From Lachnospiraceae bacterium (lineage in GTDB: Bacteria; Bacillota_A; Clostridia; Lachnospirales; Lachnospiraceae), in NCBI GenBank assembly GCA_021770615.1, contig JAETQR010000027.1:1-54031 (forward strand): 54,031 nucleotides of DNA, given 5' to 3'. The translations under genes were made by a program, and so were the position numbers. The notes beneath the pieces were generated by a model. It saw only the letters and a program-made list of their open reading frames with translations, was not told where the DNA came from and searched no databases. Shown here piece by piece: positions 17,639 to 26,427 of the stretch. Every line of letters starts with the position of its first letter. Position 1 is the stretch's first letter.

Positions 17639-18337
17639 TTACTTTAACGCCTGCGTCGCCTTTTTGTCCTGTATCCGTACAGTCACAGCTGCCGAAGCAG
17701 CATTCTTTGCCGTCTCAGGCACTTCAAACACAAGCATCGCTTCCTCCGACGAATGTGCCTTGATCGTTGTCTCCAGGTAATTCAGACCACCGTTTTTCAG
17801 GAAAGAAGGTGTCGCATCATAACTGGTCCCATCAAGGGCCAGGGAATATGCGATCTTCCGTTTTATCAGGTTCACCTTCAACTTTTTGGAAGTCGTATTT
17901 TTCACCTTATATTTCACAACATACAGAATATTTCCCTTTTTTGCGCTTATTTCACTTGTCCCAGACTCTGTGTATTTCTTACAAACCATATAGGAATCGT
18001 ATGCAGCTTCCATTCCTTCTATCTGATAGATCTCATTTAATGGCACTTCACTCTCTGTTTCTGTCTCTCCTCCTGCCCCGGAATCTAAAGTCTGGACCGG
18101 CGGCGTCTCCGGCTCAGCATTCACCTGTGGTGCTGTCGTCTGTTCCGGCACCAATGGCATATCCTGTCTGACAAGTTTTCTTTCGTACTTATCTTCATTC
18201 TGCAGCAGAATACCAGCAGAATACTCAGCGATAATGTCCTCTTCCTGCTCTGTCAGATCTTTACTGCTGATACATCCGGTAAGTGCAAACATGCTAAAAC
18301 AAAGGCAAAATGAGAAAATATATTTTTTGTTTATCAT
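17639..18337 (-). CDS. lipoprotein with a C-terminal beta-sandwich-like domain
   Basis: 232 residues. The signal peptide ends in a lipobox, FALTGC, with C22 as the lipidated residue. A Gln/Pro/Thr-rich linker at about 60-95 precedes a C-terminal domain (about 105-232) with YVVKYKVKNTTSKKLKVNLI and SEEAMLVFEVP, the pattern of extracellular DUF4352-like immunoglobulin folds. AGGAGG lies before the ATG. It lies downstream of a two-component system and could be its target or an accessory sensor; this is inferred from position only. Confidence 0.75.
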   Translation of the reverse strand: MINKKYIFSFCLCFSMFALTGCISSKDLTEQEEDIIAEYSAGILLQNEDKYERKLVRQDMPLVPEQTTAPQVNAEPETPPVQTLDSGAGGETETESEVPLNEIYQIEGMEAAYDSYMVCKKYTESGTSEISAKKGNILYVVKYKVKNTTSKKLKVNLIKRKIAYSLALDGTSYDATPSFLKNGGLNYLETTIKAHSSEEAMLVFEVPETAKNAASAAVTVRIQDKKATQALK

Positions 18338-18407
18338 TTTTCCCTCCTGCAGTTTCCTGTTTCTTTTTCAATATTCATATCTTAACACATTTTGAGAAAA
18401 ACTTCAA

Positions 18408-19952
18408 TCAGTTTTCCGCCTTTTCATCCAATTCAAACCAAAATTCTACACCATTGTCATAATTCTTCACACCATACCTCTGATTATGCGCCTCCATGAT
18501 CGCTTTTACGATGGAAAGACCAATCCCGTTTCCACCGTATTCTCTCGTACGCGCCTTATCCACTTTATAAAATTTATCCCAGATCTTATCCAGTTCTTCC
18601 TCCGGAATCTTTTCTCCCGTGTTGAATACACTGATCCGCACTCTGCTTTCCACACTCTCGATCCGGATTTCGATAATGCGATCACCGCTTATGTGATTTA
18701 TGGCATTGCTGACATAATTCATGACGACCTCTTCTGTCATGTACTCATCCGCCCAGACAAAGACCGGTTCCTTTTCGGCAAACGAAAGGGTGATCCCTTT
18801 TTGCTTAAATAAAATATCAGAAGATGCGATCACCGATTTAACGATCTCCTGAACGTCAAAATGTTCGAGATGCACCTGTCCATTTCCGAACTCAAGCTGG
18901 TTCAGGCTCAAAAGCTTCTTTACCATTTTATTCATTTTATCCGCCTCGTCCACGATCACTTCACAATAAAAATCACGGCTCTCGGGGTCATCGTTCACAT
19001 TTTCCTGCAGCCCCTCTGCATATCCCTGGATCAGGGCGATCGGCGTCTTTAATTCATGGGATACATTGGCAAGGAACTCCTGACGCATCTTTTCCTGCTC
19101 CGAACGCCTCTGAAGATCCAGCTGAAGTTCATTATTTGCTGTCTTTAACTCCGAGATCGTCTCCTGAAGTTTATCCGACAGGGAATTCATGCTGTGCCCA
19201 AGCACCCCGATCTCATCTTTGCGGTTCTCCTCGTAGCGCACGTTAAAATTCAGTTCTTCCATCTTCCTGGCCAGCTGCGCCAGGGCAAGGATCGGCTTGG
19301 TATAACGGTTACTCACAAAAACCATGATCAGAATACACAGCACGATCGCCACGATCCCCACATAAGTAAGGAACTCGTTGGATATCGCTGCACTCTCGCG
19401 GATACTCTGATAATTGGAACGGACATAGACCCAGTAATCTCCCTTTACACCACCCACAAGCTCAATATAATTCGAGTCCATCCTCTCGTCATACACTTTA
19501 AAAAGCTCATACTGGTCTGTCTTCTTTAACATCTGGTAATTTTCATCAAAGACGTTTCCCAGCTGTTTGAACAGCACATATTTACTGAGCTGGTTCCGGT
19601 TGAGTTCCTGCGTCCTCCCGCTCATGCTCGGATACACATAGGAAATCTCGCTCACCATCCCGCTGTCCACGCTGACTTTAATCTCCATGATATACAGACT
19701 GACACCCGAATTTGCACTGATCTTATCCATAGAATCATAAACTTCGTCCTGCTGCTCCGCCGAGATCGTTCCCCAGTCATTCTTTTCAAATAATTCTGCC
19801 ACCTGGCAATACACCTGGTCCATCTGTTTCTTTTTGGAATTTTCATAAAATCCCGGCAGCAAAAAAAGGTTCATGACCCAGCAGACCGCAATACTCAATA
19901 AGATCATACCTGCTGAGATAAAGACCAGCCTTGTACGAAGCGACTGTTTCAT
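18408..19952 (-). CDS. membrane sensor histidine kinase
   Basis: 514 residues. Membrane spans lie at about 9-32 and 193-214 with an external sensor domain of about 160 residues between them, then HAMP (about 214-266), a dimerisation helix with H299 in FLANVSHELKTPIAL, and an HATPase domain with N and G boxes (NYVSNAINH, NGIGLSIVKA). It phosphorylates the response regulator encoded directly upstream. The stimulus is unknown; the neighbouring lipoprotein and PPIase suggest envelope stress. Confidence 0.92.
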   Translation of the reverse strand: MKQSLRTRLVFISAGMILLSIAVCWVMNLFLLPGFYENSKKKQMDQVYCQVAELFEKNDWGTISAEQQDEVYDSMDKISANSGVSLYIMEIKVSVDSGMVSEISYVYPSMSGRTQELNRNQLSKYVLFKQLGNVFDENYQMLKKTDQYELFKVYDERMDSNYIELVGGVKGDYWVYVRSNYQSIRESAAISNEFLTYVGIVAIVLCILIMVFVSNRYTKPILALAQLARKMEELNFNVRYEENRKDEIGVLGHSMNSLSDKLQETISELKTANNELQLDLQRRSEQEKMRQEFLANVSHELKTPIALIQGYAEGLQENVNDDPESRDFYCEVIVDEADKMNKMVKKLLSLNQLEFGNGQVHLEHFDVQEIVKSVIASSDILFKQKGITLSFAEKEPVFVWADEYMTEEVVMNYVSNAINHISGDRIIEIRIESVESRVRISVFNTGEKIPEEELDKIWDKFYKVDKARTREYGGNGIGLSIVKAIMEAHNQRYGVKNYDNGVEFWFELDEKAEN

Positions 19953-20001
19953 AACAAACCAAACCCTCTCTTAGTAACAATACACGAAGAACATTTCGCC
20001 T

Positions 20002-20676
20002 TTATACCTCAAATTTATATCCCATTCCCCATATCGTCTTGATATACTTCCCGCATTTCTCTCCCATTTTATTTCTCAATTTTTTTACATGGGTATCGAT
20101 CGTTCTGGCATCTCCAAAATAATCATAATCCCACACATGATTTAAAATCCTCTCCCTGGACAACGCAATGTCCTTGTTTTCCATAAAATAAGCCAGTAAT
20201 TCAAATTCTTTAAAACTCAGGTCGATCCGCTCTCCATCAATGATAACCTCGTGTGCCGAGCGGTTCAGCAAAATCCCTCCGTACTCGATCACATCCTCTG
20301 CTGACGCATTGGCTCTTCTTAAGATTGCCTGCACCCTCGCCACAAGGATCTTCGGACTAAAAGGCTTGGAAATATACTCATCCACGCCGAGTTCAAACCC
20401 CCGGAGTTCATCATTTTCAGAACCTCTGGCCGTAAGCATGATGATTGGAACTTTGGAATACTGCCGGATTTCCCGGCACACCTGCCACCCATCCATTTTG
20501 GGCATCATCACATCCAGTATGACCAGATCGATATTCTTCTCTTCAAGAAAGAGATCAACTGCCTCTTCCCCATCGCCAGCCTCAAGTACCTGAAATCCTT
20601 CACGTAAAAGAAAATCCTTCACGAGCTTTCTCATCCTCTGCTCATCATCCACAACAAGTATTTTCTGTTCCAGCAT
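20002..20676 (-). CDS. OmpR/PhoB-type response regulator
   Basis: 224 residues. The receiver domain has D55 in LVILDVMMPKMDGW, K105-type TARGS-E-D/ISKPFSPK signature and a C-terminal winged helix (about 130-224) ending in KTIWGMGYKFEV. The ATG at 20676 has AAGGAGG upstream; the longer frame adds 19 unlikely residues. It pairs with the kinase 49 bp downstream. Confidence 0.93.
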   Translation of the reverse strand: MLEQKILVVDDEQRMRKLVKDFLLREGFQVLEAGDGEEAVDLFLEEKNIDLVILDVMMPKMDGWQVCREIRQYSKVPIIMLTARGSENDELRGFELGVDEYISKPFSPKILVARVQAILRRANASAEDVIEYGGILLNRSAHEVIIDGERIDLSFKEFELLAYFMENKDIALSRERILNHVWDYDYFGDARTIDTHVKKLRNKMGEKCGKYIKTIWGMGYKFEV

Positions 20677-20716
20677 AACATCCTCCTTTCCAAAGTACGA
20701 TGCCGGGAACATGCCG

Positions 20717-21295
20717 CTACTGCCCATTCCCATTCAACGCATCTTCTCTGGCCTTCAATTCGCTCTCCCACGCCTCATACTTATTGATCAGCTCTTCTTC
20801 CATTTTTGTCTTATAATCCGTAAAATATGTGAATACGGAATACTCACTCTTCGCATCGATGACGACAAGCGCCGCCAGCAGGACGATCAGGGCAAACAGC
20901 ACAAATTTCAAACGGCGGTTCAACAGACGCTGACCCTCATACAGCACCTTATATCTTCCCTGGTTTCCCTTCCTTTCCACGGAGCGGGTTCCTTTTGCAC
21001 CTGTTGCTCCGGGCTCTGATAACTCCGCTTTCACCGGAATCTCTGCAAGTGGTTTCCCAGTCATCTTTCCGGAGGCCTCGATCGTTTTCTGAAGTTCTTT
21101 TAAAAAAGAGTAGCCTACAACTGTAGTGAATACTTCTTCTTTTACCGCCTTCTGGTATACCATCCACGCTGTCTTTCCTTCCGAAAGCTTGTATTTTTTC
21201 CGCATGGAAGTTATGACCGTATGCTCCTTTACCGCCCGGTCATACACACTTTTATTCTGAAAATAAAACCCATCAACCATATATTTTTCAGACAT
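20717..21295 (-). CDS. single-span membrane protein of unknown function
   Basis: 192 residues. A soluble N-terminal part (about 1-120) contains TAWMVYQKAVKEEVFTT. One membrane span (FVLFALIVLLAALVVIDA) lies at about 127-144, followed by an external charged helix. No known family was recognised. It lies between the PPIase gene and the response regulator in one minus-strand run and overlaps the longer, rejected frame of the regulator. Membership of the envelope-signalling operon is an inference. Confidence 0.6.
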   Translation of the reverse strand: MSEKYMVDGFYFQNKSVYDRAVKEHTVITSMRKKYKLSEGKTAWMVYQKAVKEEVFTTVVGYSFLKELQKTIEASGKMTGKPLAEIPVKAELSEPGATGAKGTRSVERKGNQGRYKVLYEGQRLLNRRLKFVLFALIVLLAALVVIDAKSEYSVFTYFTDYKTKMEEELINKYEAWESELKAREDALNGNGQ

Positions 21296-21314
21296 TTCAC
21301 GTTTCCTTTACCTT

Positions 21315-22460
21315 TTACGCTTCCTTTGCATTTTCTCCTACATACTGTTTCACTCTCTCAACCAGCATATCATCCTTCGGACGGCCTCCCAGCCCCTGTT
21401 CCACGTATTCTTTTTCCATATCTGCCAGGGACATCTCATCATCACCCTCTTCGAAGCCAAGAGCCTCTTCGAGTTTTTTGACATAAAAATCATCTTCCAG
21501 GGTAATGCCCTCTTTGGCTGCAATCGTCTTCGATATCATATAATCCACCACGGTATCCTGTGCAATCTCCGAAATCCCATTCTCATCCATACCAAATTGC
21601 GCAAGCAGATCCTCCACACTCGTCCCGGAAAGTTCTGCAAAATTTGTATACATTTTTGTGATATTCTCTTCTGCTCTGGTCACCATCGTTTCCGGCGCCT
21701 GATCGATCTCACAATCTTCTTTCAGGGACTCCCACACAAGCTCACCTTTGTCCTGACTGTTTTCTTCCCTCTGCACGGACTTCTCATAGTCAAAATATTC
21801 CTGGATCGTCTTACATTTCCCATCCGAAGCCTTTTCTGCAATCTGGTCACTGAACTTTCCCTTTACATGGATCGTAAACTGAACTGTTTTCCCGGCAAGC
21901 TCTGCATCATCATAATCCGGCGGAAATGTGCAGTCGATCGTTTTCTTCTTTCCATTTTCGATACCGATGATCCCCTTTTCAAAATCATCGATATATTCCC
22001 CTTTTCCAACCATCACGTAAGCGTCCTCATCCGACGCATCTTCCAGCTCTTTTCCATTCAGTTTGGCAGTAAAGTCGATCACAACAAGATCGCCATCCTT
22101 TACCGCACTGTCACCAGAAATTTTATTTTCTTTCGCAACCTCCATCATCTCAGAATATACATCATCCTCTTCTGGCTCTACATCAGCCTTTAAACCTTTA
22201 TACCCACCAAGCTTGATGTATCCTGCCTTCTCAAAATCATACACAGCGCCGTCCTCCAGATCTTCCACCTCGGACTCATCCGCCGTCTCTGTCTCTTTAT
22301 CATCCTTATCCGCTGTCTGTTCGGATTTACTGAGATCCTTATAGATCATCACACTAAGTCCTCCGATCAGGATCCCGCCTGCCAGCGCACACAGGATACA
22401 GATCACAATAATATTTTTACTTACTCCGTTATTTTTATTTTTTTTACTTTTTCCTGCCAT
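21315..22460 (-). CDS. membrane-anchored trigger-factor-like peptidyl-prolyl isomerase
   Basis: 381 residues. One N-terminal membrane anchor (about 16-38) is followed by an acidic linker, an FKBP-type domain (about 110-200; VIDFTAKLNGKELEDAS, FEKGIIGIENGKKKTIDCTFP) and a helical C-terminal part like that of trigger factor. The ribosome-binding domain of trigger factor is absent. The anchor places the enzyme outside the membrane, so it probably folds secreted proteins, a role like PrsA. GAGGAG lies before the ATG. Its gene follows the tmRNA terminator. Confidence 0.85.
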   Translation of the reverse strand: MAGKSKKNKNNGVSKNIIVICILCALAGGILIGGLSVMIYKDLSKSEQTADKDDKETETADESEVEDLEDGAVYDFEKAGYIKLGGYKGLKADVEPEEDDVYSEMMEVAKENKISGDSAVKDGDLVVIDFTAKLNGKELEDASDEDAYVMVGKGEYIDDFEKGIIGIENGKKKTIDCTFPPDYDDAELAGKTVQFTIHVKGKFSDQIAEKASDGKCKTIQEYFDYEKSVQREENSQDKGELVWESLKEDCEIDQAPETMVTRAEENITKMYTNFAELSGTSVEDLLAQFGMDENGISEIAQDTVVDYMISKTIAAKEGITLEDDFYVKKLEEALGFEEGDDEMSLADMEKEYVEQGLGGRPKDDMLVERVKQYVGENAKEA

Positions 22461-22552
22461 AACCGACTCTCCTCGCCATTTGTTTTTACTACCGGATCAG
22501 GCCTTTGGACACCCTGATCCTGCTACAAAACAGATTGTAGCACAAAATTGTG

Positions 22553-22592
22553 AAAAAAAAAAGAAAAGACAGAATAATTTTATCTGCCTTTT
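22553..22592 (-). terminator. tmRNA terminator
   Basis: On the minus strand AAAAGGCAGA pairs with TCTGTCTTTT (one G-U) around a short A/T loop and is followed by about ten T residues (22553-22562). It starts 3 nt after the tmRNA 3' end. Confidence 0.9.
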
Positions 22593-22595
22593 CAA

Positions 22596-22938
22596 TGGAC
22601 CTGGCGGGAATCGAACCCGCGTCCAAACCGGAATCCCATGTACTTCTACTATCATAGTTCATTCTTTAGCATTCCCTCCGCCTGACGGAAATGAACATCC
22701 TGCAGGTTTTAGTAGCTTCATGATACGCCCGTATACGCAAAGCTTGATATACGTCGTTTCCTACATCATTGATGCCTGGATCCCGAAGTGTAGGTGCCCC
22801 GGGTCAGACAGCAGCGCTTAGGCTGCGTATGCTAAATTTCTATCTTCAGCGTTTAATTTTTGTCTGCGTTTTTACGTGGTCACAGTCCACGGATAGCTTC
22901 TCCATCTTCAGCCGGCCTGTCGAAACCAGTACAAGCCC
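22596..22938 (-). ncRNA. ssrA: transfer-messenger RNA (tmRNA)
   Basis: About 343 nt. The 3' end forms the tRNA-like arm with GGTTCGATTCCCGCC, and the last bases CAGGTCC pair with the 5' GGGCTTG to make the acceptor stem. The 5' end also has the typical CTGGTTTCGACAGG. The internal message ends in AEDRNLAYAA followed by TAA (stop at 22818-22820), the degradation tag that rescues stalled ribosomes. The exact resume codon cannot be fixed by eye: no alanine codon starts this frame, which is open from about 22868. CCA is not encoded and must be added. Confidence 0.95.
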
Positions 22939-22952
22939 GTACTGTCAATATC

Positions 22953-22981
22953 ATTGTATCTGATTCGGCACGCGTTGTCAA
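22953..22981 (-). promoter_or_regulatory. near-consensus sigma-A promoter of ssrA
   Basis: On the minus strand TTGACA (22976-22981), a 17-nt spacer and TACAAT (22953-22958) form an almost perfect promoter, 14 nt before the mature 5' end. This fits a highly expressed RNA whose 5' leader is removed by RNase P. Confidence 0.9.
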
Positions 22982-23004
22982 TTCCCATCTTTTTCAAATT
23001 TAAT

Positions 23005-23517
23005 TTACATTGTGCCCCTGTGTTCCCCTCGATGCAGGATCCTCATCTTGAAAGCACGGATCTTCCCGGCATATTTGCTGGTCATAATAACACCCAGGAT
23101 CATCATTCCCAATGTGATCCCCAGACAGAACCCTCCGAAAAAATTATCGGAATGGTCTGTAAAAAGCAGTATAAAATAGATAACCGTTGCTATAAGCCCG
23201 CCAATATACAATATGTGGATCCGTCTTGTCAGCTTTAACTTCTCTTCATTACTATATTGGGCCACTTTCAACACCGATTCTTCCAATTCTTTATTCATTT
23301 TCTCACCTTTCCTTTCTCCATTCAATAATTCCAACAGCTCGACGGAATAATAATCTGACATTTCAATGAGAATGTCTAAATCCGGCATATTTCTTCCTGT
23401 CTCCCAACGGGAAACGGTTCTGCGTGAAACACCCAGTTTTTCTGCCAGCTGCTCTTGTGTAAGTCTTTTTTCGTTCCGAAGTTCCTTCAGAAATGTACCT
23501 GTTTTTTGTTGATCCAT
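23005..23517 (-). CDS. XRE-type transcriptional regulator with membrane tail
   Basis: 170 residues. The helix-turn-helix domain (about 8-62) has KRLTQEQLAEKLGVSRRTVSRWETG. Two hydrophobic segments near the C-terminus (about 112-130 and 137-155) make it a membrane-tethered regulator, a common Firmicutes type. The ATG at 23517 has AAAGGAGGG 9 nt upstream; the long frame from 23613 runs through the terminator and is rejected. Its targets are unknown. Confidence 0.82.
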   Translation of the reverse strand: MDQQKTGTFLKELRNEKRLTQEQLAEKLGVSRRTVSRWETGRNMPDLDILIEMSDYYSVELLELLNGERKGEKMNKELEESVLKVAQYSNEEKLKLTRRIHILYIGGLIATVIYFILLFTDHSDNFFGGFCLGITLGMMILGVIMTSKYAGKIRAFKMRILHRGEHRGTM

Positions 23518-23562
23518 CCGTTTATACCCTCCTTTCACTGTCAGTTTACCATTTATAAACAG

Positions 23563-23602
23563 AAAAAAACAGGACATAACGCAAGCAATGCCCTGTTTTT
23601 TT
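23563..23602 (-). terminator. terminator between the AraC-GGDEF gene and the XRE gene
   Basis: AAAAAAACAGG (23563-23573) and CCTGTTTTTTT (23592-23602) form a perfect 11-bp stem with A/T flanks. It works for the upstream minus-strand gene and could act in both directions. Confidence 0.8.
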
Positions 23603-23651
23603 AAGTGAGACACCTCATGTCTACTGTTATCAGCCTGACGGTACTGTTTCG

Positions 23652-24464
23652 TTAACTTTCCCTCTTCCTTCGACTGTTTTCAATCGCCTGATGCATTCCG
23701 CTAAAGAATTCATCGTATTTCAAATTCTCCATCGGAACCTGGAGAACCCCTGCCCTCAGGCTCAAAGATACCTCCCGGTCTTTCCAGGGAAACGTTTCTC
23801 CGTTGTGTTCAAGTACTTTCCCCTGAAGTTGTTCCACATATGAGCGATCCACACTTCCTGTGATAAGTGCAAATTCATCTCCTCCGATACGAAGCAGGAT
23901 CATATCATCTTCCGCCACCCGGTCAATCCGTTTTAAGCTCTCGACGATCGCAATGTCTCCTGCTTCACGGGATATGTCATTGATCGGGATCAGTCCCACA
24001 ATATCAAAGCAGATCACATAGGATCCCCTCATCTTCACGATCTCATCATACGCTTCACTAATATCTACTCTTTTTGCTGCCATCTCTTCGTCAGCTCCTT
24101 CCTGATAGTGATAATCCAGTTTGGGCCATATGCCGGAAAATTTCCATGAAGTCCGGTAAGAAGTGGGCGACTCGTTCCACACCTTTTTGAATGCCCTCGC
24201 AAAGCTTTCCGGAGAACCAAACTGGTACTTATACGCAATATCGATCATTTTCATTTTTGTACAGAGGATGTCCCGTGCCGCCAGACAGATCCTCCGTCTC
24301 TGTACGTAATCCTTTACACTCTTTTGAAGGGCCAGCCGGAACAATTTCTGGAGACTGGACAGGGATACCCCGCAATAGTCTGCCACCTCCTGGCCACAAA
24401 AATCTTCACAGATATTTTTTTCAATATACTCAAGTGCATCGGTTAACACATAAAAATTCTTCAT
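23652..24464 (-). CDS. AraC-type HTH fused to a GGDEF domain
   Basis: 270 residues. The N-terminal ~105 residues are an AraC double helix-turn-helix (VADYCGVSLSSLQKLFRLAL, IAYKYQFGSPESFARAFKKVW, SPTSYR). The C-terminal part (about 145-265) is a GGDEF domain with an intact GGDEF at 194-198 and the FDIVGLIPIND segment carrying D154. No RxxD inhibitory site is obvious. The start at 24464 has AGGAGG 5 nt before the ATG. A DNA-binding domain joined directly to a possible diguanylate cyclase is unusual; it may instead bind GTP or c-di-GMP as a sensor. Confidence 0.82.
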   Translation of the reverse strand: MKNFYVLTDALEYIEKNICEDFCGQEVADYCGVSLSSLQKLFRLALQKSVKDYVQRRRICLAARDILCTKMKMIDIAYKYQFGSPESFARAFKKVWNESPTSYRTSWKFSGIWPKLDYHYQEGADEEMAAKRVDISEAYDEIVKMRGSYVICFDIVGLIPINDISREAGDIAIVESLKRIDRVAEDDMILLRIGGDEFALITGSVDRSYVEQLQGKVLEHNGETFPWKDREVSLSLRAGVLQVPMENLKYDEFFSGMHQAIENSRRKRES

Positions 24465-24644
24465 TGCGTCCTCCTGTCTGGAATGATGCCGGCCGACATG
24501 ATCCACACCCGTCTGTTTTACAGGCCAACCTGTATGTTCGGGCTTATTTACAATATACCACAGCGATTGCCCGATTTCCTGACAAATTGAGCATAAAAAC
24601 ATCTCTCCCAAAATAAAATATAAAAAAATCCGCAGGACTATTTT

Positions 24645-25433
24645 ATGGAAAATATCGAAAAAGACAAAGAAAATCTCATTCTTTTTACCAAAGTCGGAGC
24701 CATCGTGCTCACCTCGCTGCTTCTTTTAGTGACAAGTATTTACTTTTACCCACAGACCACCGCCACCATCAGCTCGCACATAAATTCCAAAGAACTTCCC
24801 ATCTACTGCGTCGAAACCGAAGAGCCAAAGATCGCCCTGTCATTTGACGCCGCCTGGGGAAATGAAGACACGGCAAAGCTTTTAGAAATCCTTAAAAACA
24901 ACGATGTCCGGGTCACTTTTTTCATGACAGGCGGATGGATCGAGAAATATCCGGATGATGTAAAAGCGATCGCTGCTGCCGGACACGACCTCGGCAACCA
25001 CAGCGAAAACCACAAGCAGATGTCTACACTTAGTGCCGAAGAATGCAAAACGGAAATCCTCACCCCCCACGAAAAAGTCAAACAGCTCACCGGAAAAGAT
25101 ATGCAGCTTTTCCGCCCGCCCTACGGCGATTATAACGATAACCTGATCAATGTATGTAAAGAAATCAATTATTACCCCATCCAGTGGGACGTTGACTCCC
25201 TCGACTGGAAAGACTATGATGCCGCCACGATCATCCGCAAAGTCACCGAACACAAAAACCTCGGCAATGGATCCATCATCCTCTGCCACAACGGGGCAAA
25301 ACATACAGCAGAGGCGCTGGATACGATGATAAAAACCTTAAAAGAAAAAGGCTTTACCTTTGTTCCGATCTCTGAACTGATCATGAAAGATGGATATACG
25401 ATCAATCACGAGGGGCGGCAGGTAAAGGGGTAG
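24645..25433 (+). CDS. polysaccharide deacetylase (PdaB-like)
   Basis: 262 residues. An N-terminal membrane anchor (about 11-35) is followed by a NodB-type deacetylase domain with SFDAAWGNED (D68), the H-x3-H metal site at H119/H123 in GNHSENH, RPPYGDYN and a terminal LCHNG. It removes acetyl groups from peptidoglycan or another N-acetylated glycan outside the cell. It is divergent from the AraC-GGDEF gene. AGGA lies upstream of the ATG. The segment SFDAAWGNED is typical of the PdaB group linked to sporulation, but this is not proof that the organism sporulates. Confidence 0.92.
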   Translation: MENIEKDKENLILFTKVGAIVLTSLLLLVTSIYFYPQTTATISSHINSKELPIYCVETEEPKIALSFDAAWGNEDTAKLLEILKNNDVRVTFFMTGGWIEKYPDDVKAIAAAGHDLGNHSENHKQMSTLSAEECKTEILTPHEKVKQLTGKDMQLFRPPYGDYNDNLINVCKEINYYPIQWDVDSLDWKDYDAATIIRKVTEHKNLGNGSIILCHNGAKHTAEALDTMIKTLKEKGFTFVPISELIMKDGYTINHEGRQVKG

Positions 25434-25473
25434 GATCCATCGTATGCAGGCAGGTTTCTCATTTAAACCAAAA

Positions 25474-25517
25474 CAGAAACCTTTCTGATGATATTTTCTC
25501 ATTCAGAAAGGTTTCTG
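25474..25517. terminator. bidirectional terminator
   Basis: A perfect 15-bp stem (25474-25488 with 25503-25517) lies between two convergent genes, the deacetylase and the minus-strand lipoprotein gene. Confidence 0.85.
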
Positions 25518-25529
25518 CCTTCTTCGTCT

Positions 25530-26423
25530 TTACCCCTTAAACACCCAATCAGGAATAGCACAGCCTCTGGGAAAACCTTTGGCTTTATATATCCCCTCAA
25601 AACCGGATTTCTCCAAAATATTTTTTCCTTTTTTATTACATATCCTCAACGAAACGTTCTTCCCTTTCACATTTAAGGTAAAATTGTCGTAGTCAATATC
25701 TCCGCCCTTTGCATCCTTTTTGGATACATTTACATTGATAATACCATTTTTCCGGTAAAATATCTTCCCAATCCGGTATCCCAGTTTTTCTGCCTCTCTT
25801 ACATACTTATCAGCTCCTTTATATTGTCCGAGCTGTTCTCTGCTGATCTCCCTGCCTTCATATTCCACAAACTTCGTGCCTGTCCATCTAAGATAATACG
25901 CTTTCCATGTATGCCCCAGATAAAATTTATCCGTTCCGTCATACATGCCATCGAATGCACTTTGATGGATTGAGAAATTGTTACCGGAATGATGTGCCAG
26001 ACCTTCCCCGGCTCTTTTCACAAGGATCGCCTTTCCATTTTTTACATAACAACAGTAGGACCAGCTGCCGCTTCCCCCTCCGCTTCCCTCCGCCACAAAG
26101 ATCTTCTGCTTTGATGAAATCCGGCAGATTCCCTGGGACGCCTTATCCACCCATATCATAGATGTTGCAATCTTTTTTACTTCCCGATCACCGGAAAACC
26201 ATAACGTCTGTTCATATTCAGATTTCTCTGTGATGATAAACGCTTCCTGCCTGCCGTCATGATCGTAGTCTGCTTCATATACCTGCTCCACCGCATCTGA
26301 CGTCCTGCTCTTTACCTTTTCTACAAGATCCTTTTTGGAATACGCCTCTGACTTTTTCGTATCTGTGCAGCCACACACAATCAATAAAAAACAAATCGTT
26401 CCAAAATATATGTATTTTTTCAC
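25530..26423 (-). CDS. lipoprotein with a single FG-GAP/EF-hand-like motif
   Basis: 297 residues. The signal peptide ends in VCGC (lipid cysteine C19). A DYDHDGRQEAFI segment near residue 53 resembles the calcium-binding loops of FG-GAP or VCBS repeats, and a Gly/Ser-rich stretch lies near 113. I do not recognise the rest. The start is GTG with GGGAGG 9 nt upstream. It lies 5 bp after the methyltransferase stop. Confidence 0.65.
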   Translation of the reverse strand: MKKYIYFGTICFLLIVCGCTDTKKSEAYSKKDLVEKVKSRTSDAVEQVYEADYDHDGRQEAFIITEKSEYEQTLWFSGDREVKKIATSMIWVDKASQGICRISSKQKIFVAEGSGGGSGSWSYCCYVKNGKAILVKRAGEGLAHHSGNNFSIHQSAFDGMYDGTDKFYLGHTWKAYYLRWTGTKFVEYEGREISREQLGQYKGADKYVREAEKLGYRIGKIFYRKNGIINVNVSKKDAKGGDIDYDNFTLNVKGKNVSLRICNKKGKNILEKSGFEGIYKAKGFPRGCAIPDWVFKG

Positions 26424-26427
26424 CAGA

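Noticed and set aside
21597..22193. 198-codon plus-strand open frame
   Set aside because: It is the antisense of the PPIase gene; hydrophobic composition is due to the reverse of acidic codons.
22818..22830. 13-base match CTTAGGCTGCGTA between tmRNA and the palindrome at 44.9 kb
   Set aside because: It is short, does not include the tRNA-like 3' end used by integrases, and is explained by the palindrome's own GC arms; judged chance.
23517..23613. Longer N-terminus for the XRE regulator
   Set aside because: It would be translated from the stem of a terminator; a strong ribosome binding site fits the ATG at 23517.
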